From contig NZ_POQT01000010.1 of the NCBI RefSeq assembly GCF_002938435.1, positions 1 to 64,000 on the forward strand: a stretch of 64,000 nt of DNA. Reading direction: 5' to 3'. A program made the translations under genes and the position numbers. The number at the start of each line of letters is the position of its first letter. The stretch's first letter is position 1. Source of the DNA: Blastococcus saxobsidens (GTDB lineage Bacteria; Actinomycetota; Actinomycetes; Mycobacteriales; Geodermatophilaceae). The notes beneath the pieces were generated by a model. The model saw only the letters and a program-made list of their open reading frames with translations. It did not search any database and was not told where the DNA came from. Of this stretch, positions 52,818-64,000 are shown one piece after another.

Positions 52818-53398
52818 GCGGCAGCGTGGCCGAGCGGCTGGACGAGCTGATCTCCGGGCTCACCGTCGACGTGCCGGACCACCCCGAACCCGGGGTGCTG
52901 TTCCGGGACCTGACGCCCGTGTTCGCCGACGGCCCGGCGTTCCGCCGGGTGGTGGAGGGGCTCGCCGCGGCGTCGGCGTCGGACCCGCGGGCGGCGGCCC
53001 TCGCCGACTCGCGGGCGGGGGAGCGGCCCTTCGACGTCGTCGTCGGCGTGGAGGCGCGGGGCTTCCTGCTGGCCGCCGGGGTCGCCCTGCACACCGGCGT
53101 CGGTGTGGTCCCGGTCCGCAAGGCCGGCAAGCTGCCGCGCGAGCGGATCGCCGCCGACTACGCCCTGGAGTACGGCACCGCCACCCTCGAGCTGCACGCC
53201 GACTCGATCCGCCCCGGCCAGCGGGTGCTCGTCGTCGACGACGTGCTGGCCACCGGCGGCACGCTGGCCGCCGCGGTCACGCTGGTGGAGCAGCTGGGCG
53301 GGGTGGTGTCCGCGGTGGCGGTGGTCGTGGAGCTGTCCGCGCTGGCCGGCCGGCAGCGGCTGGCCCCGCACACGGTGCACGCGCTCTGGACCACCTGA
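52814..53398 (+). CDS. apt: Adenine phosphoribosyltransferase
   Basis: Apt salvages adenine by joining it to PRPP to give AMP. The 194-residue protein has VPDHPEPGVLFRDLTPVFAD, VVVGVEARGFLLAAGVAL and the PRPP-binding loop VLVVDDVLATGGT. It starts with GTG at 52814 overlapping the secF stop; a GTG at 52826 is an alternative. Position between secF and relA is the same as in mycobacteria. Confidence 0.95.
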   Translation: MSGSVAERLDELISGLTVDVPDHPEPGVLFRDLTPVFADGPAFRRVVEGLAAASASDPRAAALADSRAGERPFDVVVGVEARGFLLAAGVALHTGVGVVPVRKAGKLPRERIAADYALEYGTATLELHADSIRPGQRVLVVDDVLATGGTLAAAVTLVEQLGGVVSAVAVVVELSALAGRQRLAPHTVHALWTT

Positions 53399-53491
53399 CC
53401 GAGGGAGACGCGGGCTGCGGACGGGGCGGGCGCGCGCACCTGCCCGCTAGCATGGGGAGGGTCCCCACTCCTCGAGCCTGCAGGAGCAGCC

Positions 53492-55945
<2,454 letters not shown>

Positions 55946-55988
55946 CGCCGAGAGCGCCGGTGCCGCGTGGGCACCGGCGCTCTCGGCG
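55946..55988. terminator. Bidirectional hairpin between relA and the cyclophilin gene
   Basis: A perfect 19-bp stem (left arm 55946-55964, right arm 55970-55988) with a GCGTG loop begins directly after the relA stop and ends 15 bp before the stop of the convergent cyclophilin gene. It can terminate both transcripts. Confidence 0.8.
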
Positions 55989-56003
55989 CGAGCAGGACGC
56001 GGA

Positions 56004-56840
56004 CTAGACGACGGCCATGTCGTCGATGGTCACGGTGGTGTTGGGCGTGCCGTCGCCGGGGCCCTCGGCGCCCTGGATGCCGCCCTCGGCGACGCGGTCG
56101 AGGATCGCCAGGCCGGCTTCGTCGATCGTGCCGACGACGGTGTACTCGGGCGGCAGCGTGACGTCGGTGAAGGTGAGGAAGAACTGGCTGCCCGTCGTGC
56201 CCGGGGCCGCCGTCTTGGCCATGGCGATCGTGCCCCGCGGGTAGGTCGTCTCGGGAGTGACCTCCTCGGCGTACTTGTACGTCGGGCCGCCGGAGCCGGT
56301 GCCGGTCGGGTCGCCGCACTGCAGGAGCCCGAAGGCCTCCTGGGTGACCAGCCGGTGGCAGGTGCTGCCGTCGTAGAAGTCCTGCTGGGCGAGGTAGACG
56401 AAGCTCGCCGCCGCGCACGGCGCCGTGGCCCGGTCGAGGGTCAGCGTCAGGTCGCCCTCGTTGGTGGCCATGCGCAGGGTGGCGGTGCCCTCGGTGGGCG
56501 TGGCCTCCGGGGTGGGCGGGGTGCCGACGTCGGTGAGGTTCGGGTTGCCGGTCTCGTCGGGCAGGTACTCGCAGGTCACCGTGCCGTCGGGGTTGGTCGT
56601 GCGCGCCGCCGGCTCGGTGGGGGCCGGCGTCGACGGGTCGGCGGCCTGGTCGTCGGTGTCGTCGTCGCCGGAGAACACGCCGGTGACCAGCAGCGCGACG
56701 CCGACCACCACGACGACGGCGAGCGCGGTGAGGAGCAGGCCCAGGTTCCGGCGGCGCTTCTTGGCCAGCTCCGCGCGGCGCTCCAGCTGGCGCTGCAGGT
56801 GACGCTGCGCGGCTTCGCGACGCTGCTTGTTCGTGGGCAC
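56004..56840 (-). CDS. ppiB: Membrane-anchored peptidyl-prolyl cis-trans isomerase, cyclophilin type
   Basis: Cyclophilins speed isomerisation at proline bonds. The 278-residue protein has a basic N-terminus (MPTNKQRREAAQRHLQ), one membrane helix at about 33-56 and an outer cyclophilin domain (about 125-278). That domain shows PCAAASFVYLAQQDFYDG, HRLVTQEAFGLLQCGD, TIAMAKTAAPGTTGSQFFLT and a final VTIDDMAVV. The GTG at 56840 was preferred to a longer frame because the family starts with NKQRRE here. The gene is convergent with relA, as in M. tuberculosis where ppiB adjoins relA. Confidence 0.92.
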   Translation of the reverse strand: MPTNKQRREAAQRHLQRQLERRAELAKKRRRNLGLLLTALAVVVVVGVALLVTGVFSGDDDTDDQAADPSTPAPTEPAARTTNPDGTVTCEYLPDETGNPNLTDVGTPPTPEATPTEGTATLRMATNEGDLTLTLDRATAPCAAASFVYLAQQDFYDGSTCHRLVTQEAFGLLQCGDPTGTGSGGPTYKYAEEVTPETTYPRGTIAMAKTAAPGTTGSQFFLTFTDVTLPPEYTVVGTIDEAGLAILDRVAEGGIQGAEGPGDGTPNTTVTIDDMAVV

Positions 56841-56999
56841 GGGTGCGGACTCCTCGGGCGGACGGGCGCGACAGGGCGGCCTCGACGGCGGTGCCGGGCG
56901 GGGCCGCACCGCGCTGGTCGGGGAGGGAGTCTAGGTGGCGGGGCTGGGGAATCCCTGGCAGCACCGGGGAGCCCGGGTGCATCCGCGTAACCTGCACGG

Positions 57000-57683
57000 G
57001 TGCTCATCCGCTCGTTCCCTGCCGGCGCGTTCGGCACCAACTGCTACGCCGTCGCCTCCGGGCCGGGGGCCGAGTGCGTCGTCGTCGACCCGGGCATGGA
57101 CGCCGTCGAACCGCTGGCCCGCATGCTGGCCGACGACGGGCTGAAGCCGGTCGCCGTCGTCCTCACGCACGGGCACCTCGACCACACGTTCTCGGTCCTG
57201 CCCGTCTGCGAGGGCTACGGCATCCCCGCCTACCTGCACCCCGCCGACTCCGGGATGCTGTCGGACCCCGCGACGTGGCACGGGCCCCAGCTGGCGCCGC
57301 TGATCACCGGCGTCCGGCTCCCCGACCCGTCGGAGGTGAAGAGCCTGGACGACGGCGAGGTGCTGTCGCTGGCCGGCGTCGACCTCACGGTCCGGCACGC
57401 GCCCGGGCACACCCAGGGCTCGGTCATGTTCTCCCTCGACCTCGGCGAGGCCCCCGGCCTGCTGGCCGGTGACGTGCTCTTCGCCGGCTCGGTGGGCCGG
57501 GTGGACCTGCCCGGCGGGTCGTGGGACGCGATGCTGCGGTCGCTGCGCGAGGTCGTCCTCCCGCTGGACGACGAGACGGTCGTGCTGCCCGGTCACGGCC
57601 CGGCGACGACGATCGGCCGCGAGCGGGCCAGCAACCCCTACCTCGCCGAGGCCGCGAGCGCACCCAGGGGGCGTGGACTGTGA
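57000..57683 (+). CDS. MBL-fold metallohydrolase, glyoxalase II-like
   Basis: The 227-residue protein is a metallo-beta-lactamase-fold hydrolase with the metal motif T56-HGHLDH-62, then [34 protein letters not shown] and a final [14 protein letters not shown]. These ligands fit a two-metal hydrolase of the hydroxyacylglutathione hydrolase type; since actinobacteria usually lack glutathione, the substrate is unclear. The GTG at 57000 is the start and the stop overlaps hisS. The same neighbour occurs in mycobacteria (Rv2581c). Confidence 0.92.
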   Translation: MLIRSFPAGAFGTNCYAVASGPGAECVVVDPGMDAVEPLARMLADDGLKPVAVVLTHGHLDHTFSVLPVCEGYGIPAYLHPADSGMLSDPATWHGPQLAPLITGVRLPDPSEVKSLDDGEVLSLAGVDLTVRHAPGHTQGSVMFSLDLGEAPGLLAGDVLFAGSVGRVDLPGGSWDAMLRSLREVVLPLDDETVVLPGHGPATTIGRERASNPYLAEAASAPRGRGL

Positions 57684-58945
57684 GCGCCGGTCTGACCGCC
57701 CCGAAGGGCACCTTCGACACGCTGCCGCCGGACTCGGCGCGCTTCCTCGCCGTCCGCGACACCCTCACCGCACCGCTGCGCCGGGCCGGCTACGGGTACG
57801 TCGAGACACCGGTCTTCGAGGAGACGGCCGTCTTCTCCCGCGGCGTCGGCGAGTCGACCGACGTCGTCACCAAGGAGATGTACACGTTCGCCGACCGGGG
57901 CGGCCGCTCGCTGACCCTGCGCCCCGAGCTCACCGCCGGGCTGATGCGCGCCTTCATCGAGCACCGGCTGCACGACGGCGCGCTGCCGGTGAAGCTGTGG
58001 ACCGTCGGCTCGGCGTTCCGCTACGAGCGCCCGCAGGCCGGCCGCTACCGGCACTTCACCCAGGTGGACATGGAGGCCCTCGGCACCGACGACCCGGCGC
58101 TGGACGCCGAGGTGGTCGCACTGGGCGTGCAGGGCTTCCGCGACCTCGGGCTCACCGACTTCGAGCTGCTGCTCACCTCGCTGGGCGACGCCACCTGCCG
58201 GCCCCAGTACCGCGAGCTGCTGGTGGCCTACCTGGACAAGCTGGACCTGGACGAGGAGACCCGGCGGCGCGCGGCGATCAACCCGCTGCGGGTGCTCGAC
58301 GACAAGCGGCCCGAGGTGCAGGCGCAGCTCGACGACGCCCCGCTGATGGTCGACCACCTCTCGGACACCACCAGGGCGCACTACGACGCCGTCCGCCAGC
58401 ACCTCACCGACCTCGGGGTGCCCTGGACCGAGGCGCCCAGGCTGGTGCGCGGGCTGGACTACTACACGAAGACGACGTTCGAGTTCGTGCACTCCGGGCT
58501 CGGCGCGCAGTCGGCGATCGGTGGGGGCGGGCGCTACGACGGCCTGTCCGCGGCGCTCGGCGGACCCGACGTCTCGGGCATCGGCTACGCCGTCGGTGTC
58601 GACCGGACGCTGCTCGCCGTGCAGGCCGAGGGTCTGGACATCGGCGCGACCGCGGGGGTGCAGGCCTTCGTCGTGCCGCTGGGTGCGGAGGCCAAACGGC
58701 TGGCGGTGCGCCTGGTCGGGCAGCTGCGCCAGGCCGGCGTCGCCGCCGACACCGTCTACGGCGACCGCGGGCTCAAGGGTGCGATGAAGGCGGCCGACCG
58801 GTCGGGCGCCACGCACGTCGTCGTCGTGGGCGAGCGGGACCTGGCCGAGGGAGTCGGCCAGCTCAAGGACATGCGCACCGGCGAGCAGCACGCCGTCCCC
58901 GTCGGTGAGCTGTTCCAGCGCCTTCGTGAAAGCGTGGGGGAGTGA
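57680..58945 (+). CDS. hisS: Histidyl-tRNA synthetase
   Basis: HisS charges tRNA-His. The 421-residue class II synthetase has [13 protein letters not shown], the motif 2 region [18 protein letters not shown], the HisA motif [24 protein letters not shown] of motif 3 and the C-terminal anticodon domain. The GTG at 57680 overlaps the MBL-fold gene stop; longer open frame upstream is that gene's shadow. Confidence 0.96.
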   Translation: MSAGLTAPKGTFDTLPPDSARFLAVRDTLTAPLRRAGYGYVETPVFEETAVFSRGVGESTDVVTKEMYTFADRGGRSLTLRPELTAGLMRAFIEHRLHDGALPVKLWTVGSAFRYERPQAGRYRHFTQVDMEALGTDDPALDAEVVALGVQGFRDLGLTDFELLLTSLGDATCRPQYRELLVAYLDKLDLDEETRRRAAINPLRVLDDKRPEVQAQLDDAPLMVDHLSDTTRAHYDAVRQHLTDLGVPWTEAPRLVRGLDYYTKTTFEFVHSGLGAQSAIGGGGRYDGLSAALGGPDVSGIGYAVGVDRTLLAVQAEGLDIGATAGVQAFVVPLGAEAKRLAVRLVGQLRQAGVAADTVYGDRGLKGAMKAADRSGATHVVVVGERDLAEGVGQLKDMRTGEQHAVPVGELFQRLRESVGE

Positions 58946-59937
58946 ATTCTTCGATGGAGCAGCGACCGCTCGGGCGGACCGGAGCAGACGTCAGCGTGAT
59001 CGGCCTGGGCACCTGGCAGCTCGGCGGCGACTGGGGCGACGTGACCGAGGACGATGCGGCCGACGTCCTGGACGCCGCCCTCGACGCCGGGGTCACCCTG
59101 CTCGACACCGCCGACGTCTACGGCGACGGGCGCAGCGAGGAGCGGATCCGCAAGGCGCTGGCGCCCCGGGCCGACCGACCGTTCGTGGCGACCAAGGCCG
59201 GCCGCCGCGCCGACCCGTTCGAGGCCGAGCAGTACACCCCCGAGAACCTGCGCGCCTGGATCGACCGGTCCCGCCGCAACCTCGGCGTCGACACCCTGGA
59301 CCTGGTGCAGCTGCACTGCCCGCCGCCGGCCGTCTACCCCGACCAGCGGGTGTACGACGCGCTGGACTCGTTCGTGGCCGACGGCGCCATCGCCGCCTAC
59401 GGCGTCTCGGTGGAGACCGTCGAGGAGGGCCTCACCGCGCTGCAGCACCCCGGCGTGGCCACCATCCAGGTCATCCTCAACATCTTCCGGCGCAAGCCCC
59501 TCGAGGAGCTGCTCCCGGCCGCCCAGCGGGCCGGTGTGGGCATCCTCGCCCGCGTGCCGCTGGCCAGCGGGCTGCTGACCGGCAAGTACGACGAGTCGAC
59601 GACCTTCCCGGCCGACGATCACCGGAACTTCAACCGCAACGGCGAGGCCTTCGACGTCGGCGAGACGTTTGCCGGCGTGCCCTTCGACGTCGGTGTGGAG
59701 GCCGCCCGCGAGGTCGCCGCGATCGCCGGCGACGCCGTGCCGACCGCCGCCTTCGCGCTGCGCTGGGTCATCGACCAGCCCGGCGTCACCACCGTCATCC
59801 CCGGCGCCCGCAACGTCACGCAGGTGCGCGGCAACGTCGCCGCCGCCTCGATGGCCCCGCTGTCGGACGCCCAGCTCGCCGATCTCGAGCGGCTGTACGA
59901 CGAGCGCATCCGCGCCCACGTGCACGACCGCTGGTAA
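58942..59937 (+). CDS. Aldo/keto reductase
   Basis: This 331-residue NADPH-dependent reductase has the family tetrad: Asp and Tyr in [15 protein letters not shown], Lys in VATKAGR and His in LVQLHCPP. The cofactor-binding end is [18 protein letters not shown]. The substrate cannot be predicted. It starts with the GTG at 58942, overlapping the hisS stop (GTGA); an ATG at 58954 is the alternative. It sits between two tRNA synthetase genes. Confidence 0.93.
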   Translation: MNSSMEQRPLGRTGADVSVIGLGTWQLGGDWGDVTEDDAADVLDAALDAGVTLLDTADVYGDGRSEERIRKALAPRADRPFVATKAGRRADPFEAEQYTPENLRAWIDRSRRNLGVDTLDLVQLHCPPPAVYPDQRVYDALDSFVADGAIAAYGVSVETVEEGLTALQHPGVATIQVILNIFRRKPLEELLPAAQRAGVGILARVPLASGLLTGKYDESTTFPADDHRNFNRNGEAFDVGETFAGVPFDVGVEAAREVAAIAGDAVPTAAFALRWVIDQPGVTTVIPGARNVTQVRGNVAAASMAPLSDAQLADLERLYDERIRAHVHDRW

Positions 59938-59961
59938 TCCTCCCTTCGAAAGGCTCTTCCT

Positions 59962-61737
59962 GTGCTTCGCACCCACGACGCCGGCGCGCTCCGCGCGTCC
60001 GACGCCGGTACCACCGTCACCCTCGCCGGCTGGGTGGCCCGCCGCCGCGACCACGGCGGGGTGGTCTTCCTCGACCTGCGCGACGCCTCCGGGTACGTGC
60101 AGGTCGTCGTCCGCGAGGAGGAGGCCCACCACCTGCGCAACGAGTACTGCGTGCTCGTCACCGGTGAGGTGCGGTCCCGCCCCGAGGGCAACGAGAACGC
60201 GGAGCTGCCGACCGGCGACATCGAGGTGGCGACGTCGGAGCTCCGGGTGCTGTCGGCCTCGGCGCCGCTGCCCTTCCCGATCGAGACCGACCAGGCGGCG
60301 TCCGACGACGTCCGCTACAAGTACCGTTACCTCGACCTGCGCCGGCAGGGGCCGGCGAAGGCCATCCGGCTGCGCTCGGAGATCAGCCGCATCGCCCGCG
60401 GGGTGATGGCGCAGCACGGCTTCACCGAGGTGGAGACGCCGTCGCTCACCCGGTCGACGCCCGAGGGCGCCCGGGACTTCCTCGTGCCGGTCCGCCTGCA
60501 GCAGGGCAAGTGGTACGCGTTGCCGCAGTCGCCCCAGCTGTTCAAGCAGCTGCTGATGATCGGCGGCCTGGAGCGCTACTACCAGATCGCCCGCTGCTTC
60601 CGGGACGAGGACTTCCGCGCCGACCGCCAGCCGGAGTTCACCCAGCTGGACTTCGAGATGAGCTTCGTCGAGCGCGACGACGTGCTGGCCATCGCCGAGG
60701 ACGTCGTCCGGTCGCTGTGGCGGGAGCTGGCGTCGTACGAGATCCCCGAGATCGCGCGGATGACCTACCGCGAGGCGATGGACCGCTTCGGGTCGGACAA
60801 GCCGGACCTGCGCTTCGGCATCGAGCTCACCGAGCTCACGTCGTACTTCTCCGACACCCCGTTCCGCGTCTTCCAGTCGCCCTACGTCGGTGCCGTCGTG
60901 ATGCCCGGCGGCGGTGCGCAGCCCCGGCGGGCGTTCGACGCCTGGCAGGACTGGGCGAAGTCCCGCGGCGCCAAGGGCCTGGCCTACGTGACCATCGCCG
61001 AGGACGGCACGCTGGGCGGGCCGGTCGCCAAGAACATCTCCGACGCCGAGCGCGACGGCCTGGTGGAGGCGGTCGGGGCGAAGCCCGGGGACTGCGTCTT
61101 CTTCGCCGCCGGCCAGCGCCGCTCGTCGCAGGAGCTGCTGGGCGCCGCCCGCAACGAGATCGCCAAGCGGCTGGAGCTGATCGAGCCGGGCTCGTGGTCG
61201 TTCCTCTTCGTCGTCGACTTCCCGATGTTCGAGGAGACCGAGGACGGCGACTGGACCTTCATGCACCACCCGTTCACCTCGCCCACGCCCGAGTGGCGGG
61301 ACCGGTTCGCCGAGGACAAGGGCGCGGCGCTGTCCGACGCCTACGACATGGTGATCAACGGCAACGAGGTCATGAGCGGCTCGGTGCGCATCCACGACGC
61401 CGACCTGCAGGAGCGGGTGTTCGAGACGCTCGGCATGTCGCGCGAGGAGGCCCGTGAACGGTTCGGGTTCTTCCTCGAGGCGTTCGCCTACGGTCCGCCG
61501 CCGCACGCCGGCGCGGCCCTCGGCTGGGACCGGTTGTCGGCGCTGCTGTCCGGGGTGGAGTCGATCCGCGAGGTCATCGCCTTCCCGAAGACCGGCGCCG
61601 GCCACGACCCGCTGACCGGCGCCCCGACGCCGATCACCACCGCCCAGCGCAAGGAGTCCGGCATCGACGCGAAGCCGGAGGAGCCGGCGCTGCCCGGTCA
61701 GCCTGGCGCCCCAGGGCCCTCCGACCCGACGAAGTAA
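59962..61737 (+). CDS. aspS: Aspartyl-tRNA synthetase
   Basis: The 591-residue class IIb synthetase has the N-terminal OB fold ([21 protein letters not shown]), the motif 2 region [20 protein letters not shown], the bacterial GAD insertion (about 290-420) and motif 3 ([15 protein letters not shown]). Residue 31 is His; in several bacterial enzymes His here goes with charging of both tRNA-Asp and tRNA-Asn, so a non-discriminating enzyme is possible if GatCAB is present elsewhere. The GTG at 59962 is 24 bp after the reductase gene. Confidence 0.95.
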   Translation: MLRTHDAGALRASDAGTTVTLAGWVARRRDHGGVVFLDLRDASGYVQVVVREEEAHHLRNEYCVLVTGEVRSRPEGNENAELPTGDIEVATSELRVLSASAPLPFPIETDQAASDDVRYKYRYLDLRRQGPAKAIRLRSEISRIARGVMAQHGFTEVETPSLTRSTPEGARDFLVPVRLQQGKWYALPQSPQLFKQLLMIGGLERYYQIARCFRDEDFRADRQPEFTQLDFEMSFVERDDVLAIAEDVVRSLWRELASYEIPEIARMTYREAMDRFGSDKPDLRFGIELTELTSYFSDTPFRVFQSPYVGAVVMPGGGAQPRRAFDAWQDWAKSRGAKGLAYVTIAEDGTLGGPVAKNISDAERDGLVEAVGAKPGDCVFFAAGQRRSSQELLGAARNEIAKRLELIEPGSWSFLFVVDFPMFEETEDGDWTFMHHPFTSPTPEWRDRFAEDKGAALSDAYDMVINGNEVMSGSVRIHDADLQERVFETLGMSREEARERFGFFLEAFAYGPPPHAGAALGWDRLSALLSGVESIREVIAFPKTGAGHDPLTGAPTPITTAQRKESGIDAKPEEPALPGQPGAPGPSDPTK

Positions 61738-61750
61738 TCCGGGGTGGACC

Positions 61751-61803
61751 CGCGGCGGGGGCCGGAGGCCCTCCCGACGGGGACACGGGCAACGGCTCGG
61801 CGC
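61751..61803. repeat. Dispersed GC-rich repeat, copy C
   Basis: The block GGGGCCGGAGGCC, then CCGACGGGGACACGGGCAACG and GCTCGGCGCA, aligns with 9991-10036 at roughly 80% by eye. It begins 14 bp after the aspS stop and abuts the aminotransferase remnant that follows. Confidence 0.5.
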
Positions 61804-62066
61804 ACGAGGGCCTGCAGGAGCTGGGGCTGGAGCTCTTCGCCGCCGAGGAGCGCCGGCTGCCCGAGCTCACCACGGTGACGGTGCCCGACGGGGTGGACTC
61901 GGCGGCGGTGCGCAAGGAGCTGCTCGAGCGGTTCGACCTGGAGATCAGCGGGGGAGTGGGGGCCTACGCGGCCACCGTGTGGCGGATCGGGCTGATGGGC
62001 CCCAACGCCGCGCCGGACGAGGTGGCGCTCGTCCTCGCGGCCCTGCGGGACGTCCTCGGCCGCTGA
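61801..62066 (+). pseudogene. Remnant of a class V aminotransferase (alanine-glyoxylate type), 3' end
   Basis: About 88 codons in one frame read HEGLQELGLELFAAEERR, LPELTTVTVPDGVDSAAVRK, FDLEISGGVGAYAATVWRIG and LMGPNAAPDEVALVLAALRD with a TGA at 62064-62066. This is the characteristic C-terminal end of serine-pyruvate/alanine-glyoxylate aminotransferases, whose full length is about 380 residues. The PLP lysine and all upstream parts are missing; the frame meets dispersed repeat C at its 5' edge. A GTG at 61875 could make a 63-residue peptide but it would not be functional. It appears to be a truncated gene. Confidence 0.75.
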
Positions 62067-62071
62067 CCTCG

Positions 62072-62145
62072 CCGCGATCATCGGGTTGTGCTCGCGGGAT
62101 TGGGCGCGCCGGCGCGTGTCGGTGGCAACAACTCGATGATCGCGG
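62072..62145. repeat. 74-bp palindromic element, copy 1
   Basis: The 18-bp end CCGCGATCATCGGGTTGT (62072-62089) is an inverted copy of ACAACTCGATGATCGCGG (62128-62145) with one mismatch. A second element with the same length and nearly the same ends lies at 63091-63164. This copy ends two bases before the stop codon of the DUF559 gene and may also serve as a terminator. Confidence 0.85.
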
Positions 62146-62147
62146 GA

Positions 62148-63014
62148 TCAGTGCCAGCCGCGTGAGAGCAGGGCCCGGCGTGCTCGGTCGACGACCGTGC
62201 ACTCCTGCAGGTGCCGCGCGGCGAATCGCAGCGTGAGCCACCCATCTGCCGCCATGAGCGAGTACCGGTCGATGTCGCGGCCGAACTGCTCCCGCTCCGC
62301 GTGCTGCCGACCCTCGTACTCGACCGCCACCTTCCACCGCGACCAGCCGATGTCCGCGTGGGCCACGGCGACCCCCCAGCGGTCGCGGATCGCCACCTGC
62401 AGCTCGGGTTCGGGCAGGGCGCTCGACGTCAGCCAGTACCGGATCAGGCTCTCGGGGCGGGACATCGAGAGCGGTGACAGCAGTGCGGTGCATTCGCGGG
62501 CCCGGATGACGCCCCGGGCGCCGAGCGCCCGGGCGAGTCGCTCGTCGATGTCCTCACGTGCGGCGAGCCCGGCCCGCAGCAGCGAGTCGCCCACGGCCAC
62601 CAGCTCCTGAGGGGGGAGCCGAGCGGAGAGATCGAGGAAGGTCTGCGCGGGCGTGGTCAGCCGGAGGCCGGCCGTCTCCACGACGTCGGCCGTCGTGAGG
62701 TCCTTGCGGACCAGCACCTGGAGACCACGACGCTGCGGGAGCACGCTCCGCGGCGTCACCACGGCCTGCACCGAGCGAGCCGGTGCAACGGGAGCACCCC
62801 AGAGCTGAGCGGCGGTCGTCAGCCCGAACGCCGCGTCCCGTGGGAGGACCCGCGCCCACGCCGCACAACGCTCGGCGAGTGTCGGTTCGACGGCCGATGA
62901 GAGGTAGAGGCCGCGCCCCAGCCGGATGCCGTCATGAGCGATCTGCCGCCGGGAGACGCCGCGGTCGCGCGCCTCGTCCCAGGTGTAGCTCGGGCCAAGT
63001 TCCACACCGTCCAT
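62148..63014 (-). CDS. DUF559 (Vsr-like fold) nuclease-like protein with AbiEi-type N-terminus
   Basis: The 288-residue protein has an N-terminal region (ARDRGVSRRQIAHDGIRLGR and LYLSS, with LTTAAQLWGAPV) like the AbiEi antitoxin-type domains found in many actinobacterial proteins. Its C-terminal third is a DUF559/Vsr-like nuclease fold with ADIGWSRWKVAVEYEGRQH, an invariant QFGRDIDRYSLMAADGW and LRF. The Asp, Glu and Lys positions fit a PD-(D/E)xK-type core. The ATG at 63014 is chosen because coding character stops upstream. No toxin partner is adjacent, so it is probably not a toxin-antitoxin pair. Identical-length palindromic elements flank it. Confidence 0.75.
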   Translation of the reverse strand: MDGVELGPSYTWDEARDRGVSRRQIAHDGIRLGRGLYLSSAVEPTLAERCAAWARVLPRDAAFGLTTAAQLWGAPVAPARSVQAVVTPRSVLPQRRGLQVLVRKDLTTADVVETAGLRLTTPAQTFLDLSARLPPQELVAVGDSLLRAGLAAREDIDERLARALGARGVIRARECTALLSPLSMSRPESLIRYWLTSSALPEPELQVAIRDRWGVAVAHADIGWSRWKVAVEYEGRQHAEREQFGRDIDRYSLMAADGWLTLRFAARHLQECTVVDRARRALLSRGWH

Positions 63015-63090
63015 GCGCCCGACGGTCGGGGCGAGTCGCCCTCGATGGGGCCCGACGCCACCAACTGTGGACGCTCGGAGTGGCTGTGGA

Positions 63091-63164
63091 CCGCGATCAT
63101 CGAGTTGTGCGGGCACCCGTCGGCGCGTCCCCGCGTGTCCCTGGCAAGAACTCGATGATCGCGG
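63091..63164. repeat. 74-bp palindromic element, copy 2
   Basis: Ends CCGCGATCATCGAGTTGT (63091-63108) and AGAACTCGATGATCGCGG (63147-63164) form an inverted repeat with one or two mismatches. Middle parts share CGCGTGTC and TGGCA with copy 1. It lies 76 bp upstream of the DUF559 gene start and 10 bp beyond the stop of the reductase gene. Confidence 0.85.
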
Positions 63165-63174
63165 GGGAGGAGGG

Positions 63175-64000
63175 TCAGGCGTTCAACCGGGCCAGCTGCT
63201 CGGGGGAGAGCTCGAGGTCGGCGGCCGCGGCTGAGTCCGTGATCGAGGCCGCCCGCGAGGCCCCGGGGATCGGGACGACCGTGTCGGCCTGCGCCAGGTG
63301 CCAGGCCAGCGCCACCCGGTAGACCGACACCCCGAGCTCCTCGGCCACCTCGGCGAACGCCGGCGCGGTCGAGTCCAGCGAGCCGGCCGCGCCCACCCCG
63401 CCGAAGGGGCTCCACGGGAGGAACGCCAGTCCGTGCGCCGCGCAGTGCGCCAGCTCGTCGGCGGAGGACCGCCAGCCGGGGGAGAACTGGTTCTGCACGC
63501 TGACCAGCGCCTCGCCGACGATCGCCCGGGCCGCGTCGATCTGCGCGACGTCGGCGTTGGAGATCCCGACCATGCGCACCAGCCCGGCATCGGCCAGCTG
63601 CCGCAGCGCGCCCATCGAGTCCTCCCAGGGCGTCGCCGGGTCCGGCCGGTGGAACTGGTAGAGCCCGATGGCGTCCACCCCCAGCCGGCGCAGCGACGCC
63701 TCGCAGGCGCGCCGCAGGTGGGCCGGCGACCCGTTCAGCTCCCAGTCGGTGCCGCGGCGGGTGTGCCCGCCCTTGGTGGCCACCAGCACCGACGACGGAT
63801 CGCCGCCGTAGGAGCGCAGCGCCGCGGCGACGAGCGACTCGTTGTGCCCGAACTCCGCCTCGTCCCGGGAGTAGGCGTCGGCCGTGTCGATCAGCGTGAC
63901 GCCGGCGTCCAGGGCGGCGTGCACCACGCCGACCGCGTCGTCGTCGGACGGCCGCGGCTCCTTGGTCGACAGGGGCATCGCGCCCAGTCCGATGGCGCTG
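63175..64000 (-). CDS. Aldo/keto reductase, 5' end outside the window
   Basis: About 275 residues are visible. The family tetrad is present: Asp and Tyr in LIDTADAYSRDEAEFGHNE, Lys in VLVATKGGHT and His in LYQFHRPDP. The NADPH-binding end is TVVPIPGASRAASI. The frame stays open to the edge at 64000 with SAIGLGAMPLSTKE, which is the first beta strand of the barrel, so a few N-terminal residues are missing. A start at 63978 would cut that strand. The substrate is unknown. The gene is distinct from the reductase at 58942. Confidence 0.9.
   Translation of the reverse strand, partial: SAIGLGAMPLSTKEPRPSDDDAVGVVHAALDAGVTLIDTADAYSRDEAEFGHNESLVAAALRSYGGDPSSVLVATKGGHTRRGTDWELNGSPAHLRRACEASLRRLGVDAIGLYQFHRPDPATPWEDSMGALRQLADAGLVRMVGISNADVAQIDAARAIVGEALVSVQNQFSPGWRSSADELAHCAAHGLAFLPWSPFGGVGAAGSLDSTAPAFAEVAEELGVSVYRVALAWHLAQADTVVPIPGASRAASITDSAAAADLELSPEQLARLNA

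Noticed and set aside
58756-61605. A 949-codon minus-strand open frame across aspS
   Set aside because: High-GC antisense frames stay open because stop codons are rare. The plus strand has clear reductase and AspRS motifs.
61875-62066. A functional 63-residue protein
   Set aside because: The sequence is the tail of an aminotransferase and coding similarity continues upstream of the GTG, so it is a remnant and not a separate small gene.
62148-63014. Type IV toxin-antitoxin module
   Set aside because: Only the AbiEi-like N-terminal region resembles an antitoxin. No AbiEii-type nucleotidyltransferase toxin is adjacent.

Overview
The window is high-GC DNA (roughly 70% or more, third codon positions almost all G or C) with many GTG starts and chains of genes joined by 4-bp ATGA/GTGA overlaps. 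Gene order matches actinobacterial chromosomes: trpB-trpA-lgt-gltB-gltD-pyk, an ANTAR regulator, thrS-HIT-pgsA-acyltransferase-pimA, pdxS/pdxT-yebC-ruvCAB-yajC-secDF-apt-relA and hisS/aspS. PI-mannoside genes, an SsgA-like protein, SigK/RskA-like regulators and DUF222-type HNH proteins point to a filamentous or budding actinomycete. My best guess is the Geodermatophilaceae (Blastococcus, Geodermatophilus or Modestobacter), from general resemblance and not from a search.

Layout. 1-12.4 kb: the tail of an HNH gene, then tryptophan synthase, lipoprotein diacylglyceryl transferase, glutamate synthase, pyruvate kinase and a thioesterase. 12.4-15 kb: an aromatic amino acid decarboxylase, an odd tRNA with anticodon CAA, and a PdtaR-like antitermination regulator. 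15.1-21 kb: a branched-chain amino acid or amide ABC transporter. Its binding protein lies convergent to the permease/ATPase operon livH-M-G-F and appears circularly permuted. 21-29.4 kb: DNA polymerase I, an AI-2E type membrane protein, a methyltransferase, ribosomal protein S1 and dephospho-CoA kinase. 29.4-32.5 kb: tRNAs Gly, Cys and Val, an SsgA-like gene, a SigK-type sigma/anti-sigma pair, a PGPGW membrane protein and a second tRNA-Val. 32.6-37.3 kb is accessory: a reductase remnant, a Tat-exported multicopper oxidase coupled to a cupredoxin-like lipoprotein, an HNH nuclease, a MOSC protein and a CapA-like protein.

37.4-61.7 kb is a dense housekeeping block on the + strand: threonyl-tRNA synthetase, phosphatidylinositol mannoside synthesis, pyridoxal phosphate synthase, Holliday junction resolution, Sec export accessory proteins, purine salvage, the stringent response, and histidyl- and aspartyl-tRNA synthetases. 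One cyclophilin gene lies on the opposite strand. The last 2.3 kb is again accessory: an aminotransferase remnant beside a dispersed repeat, a DUF559 nuclease-like gene bracketed by two 74-bp palindromic elements, and an aldo/keto reductase cut by the window edge.

The most unusual items are the permuted LivK, the LivH permease with a fused secreted domain, the copper lipoprotein/oxidase pair, the short-variable-loop tRNA with a leucine anticodon, the paired 74-bp elements around the DUF559 gene, and a 9-bp tandem repeat between the ssgA-like and sigK-like genes.
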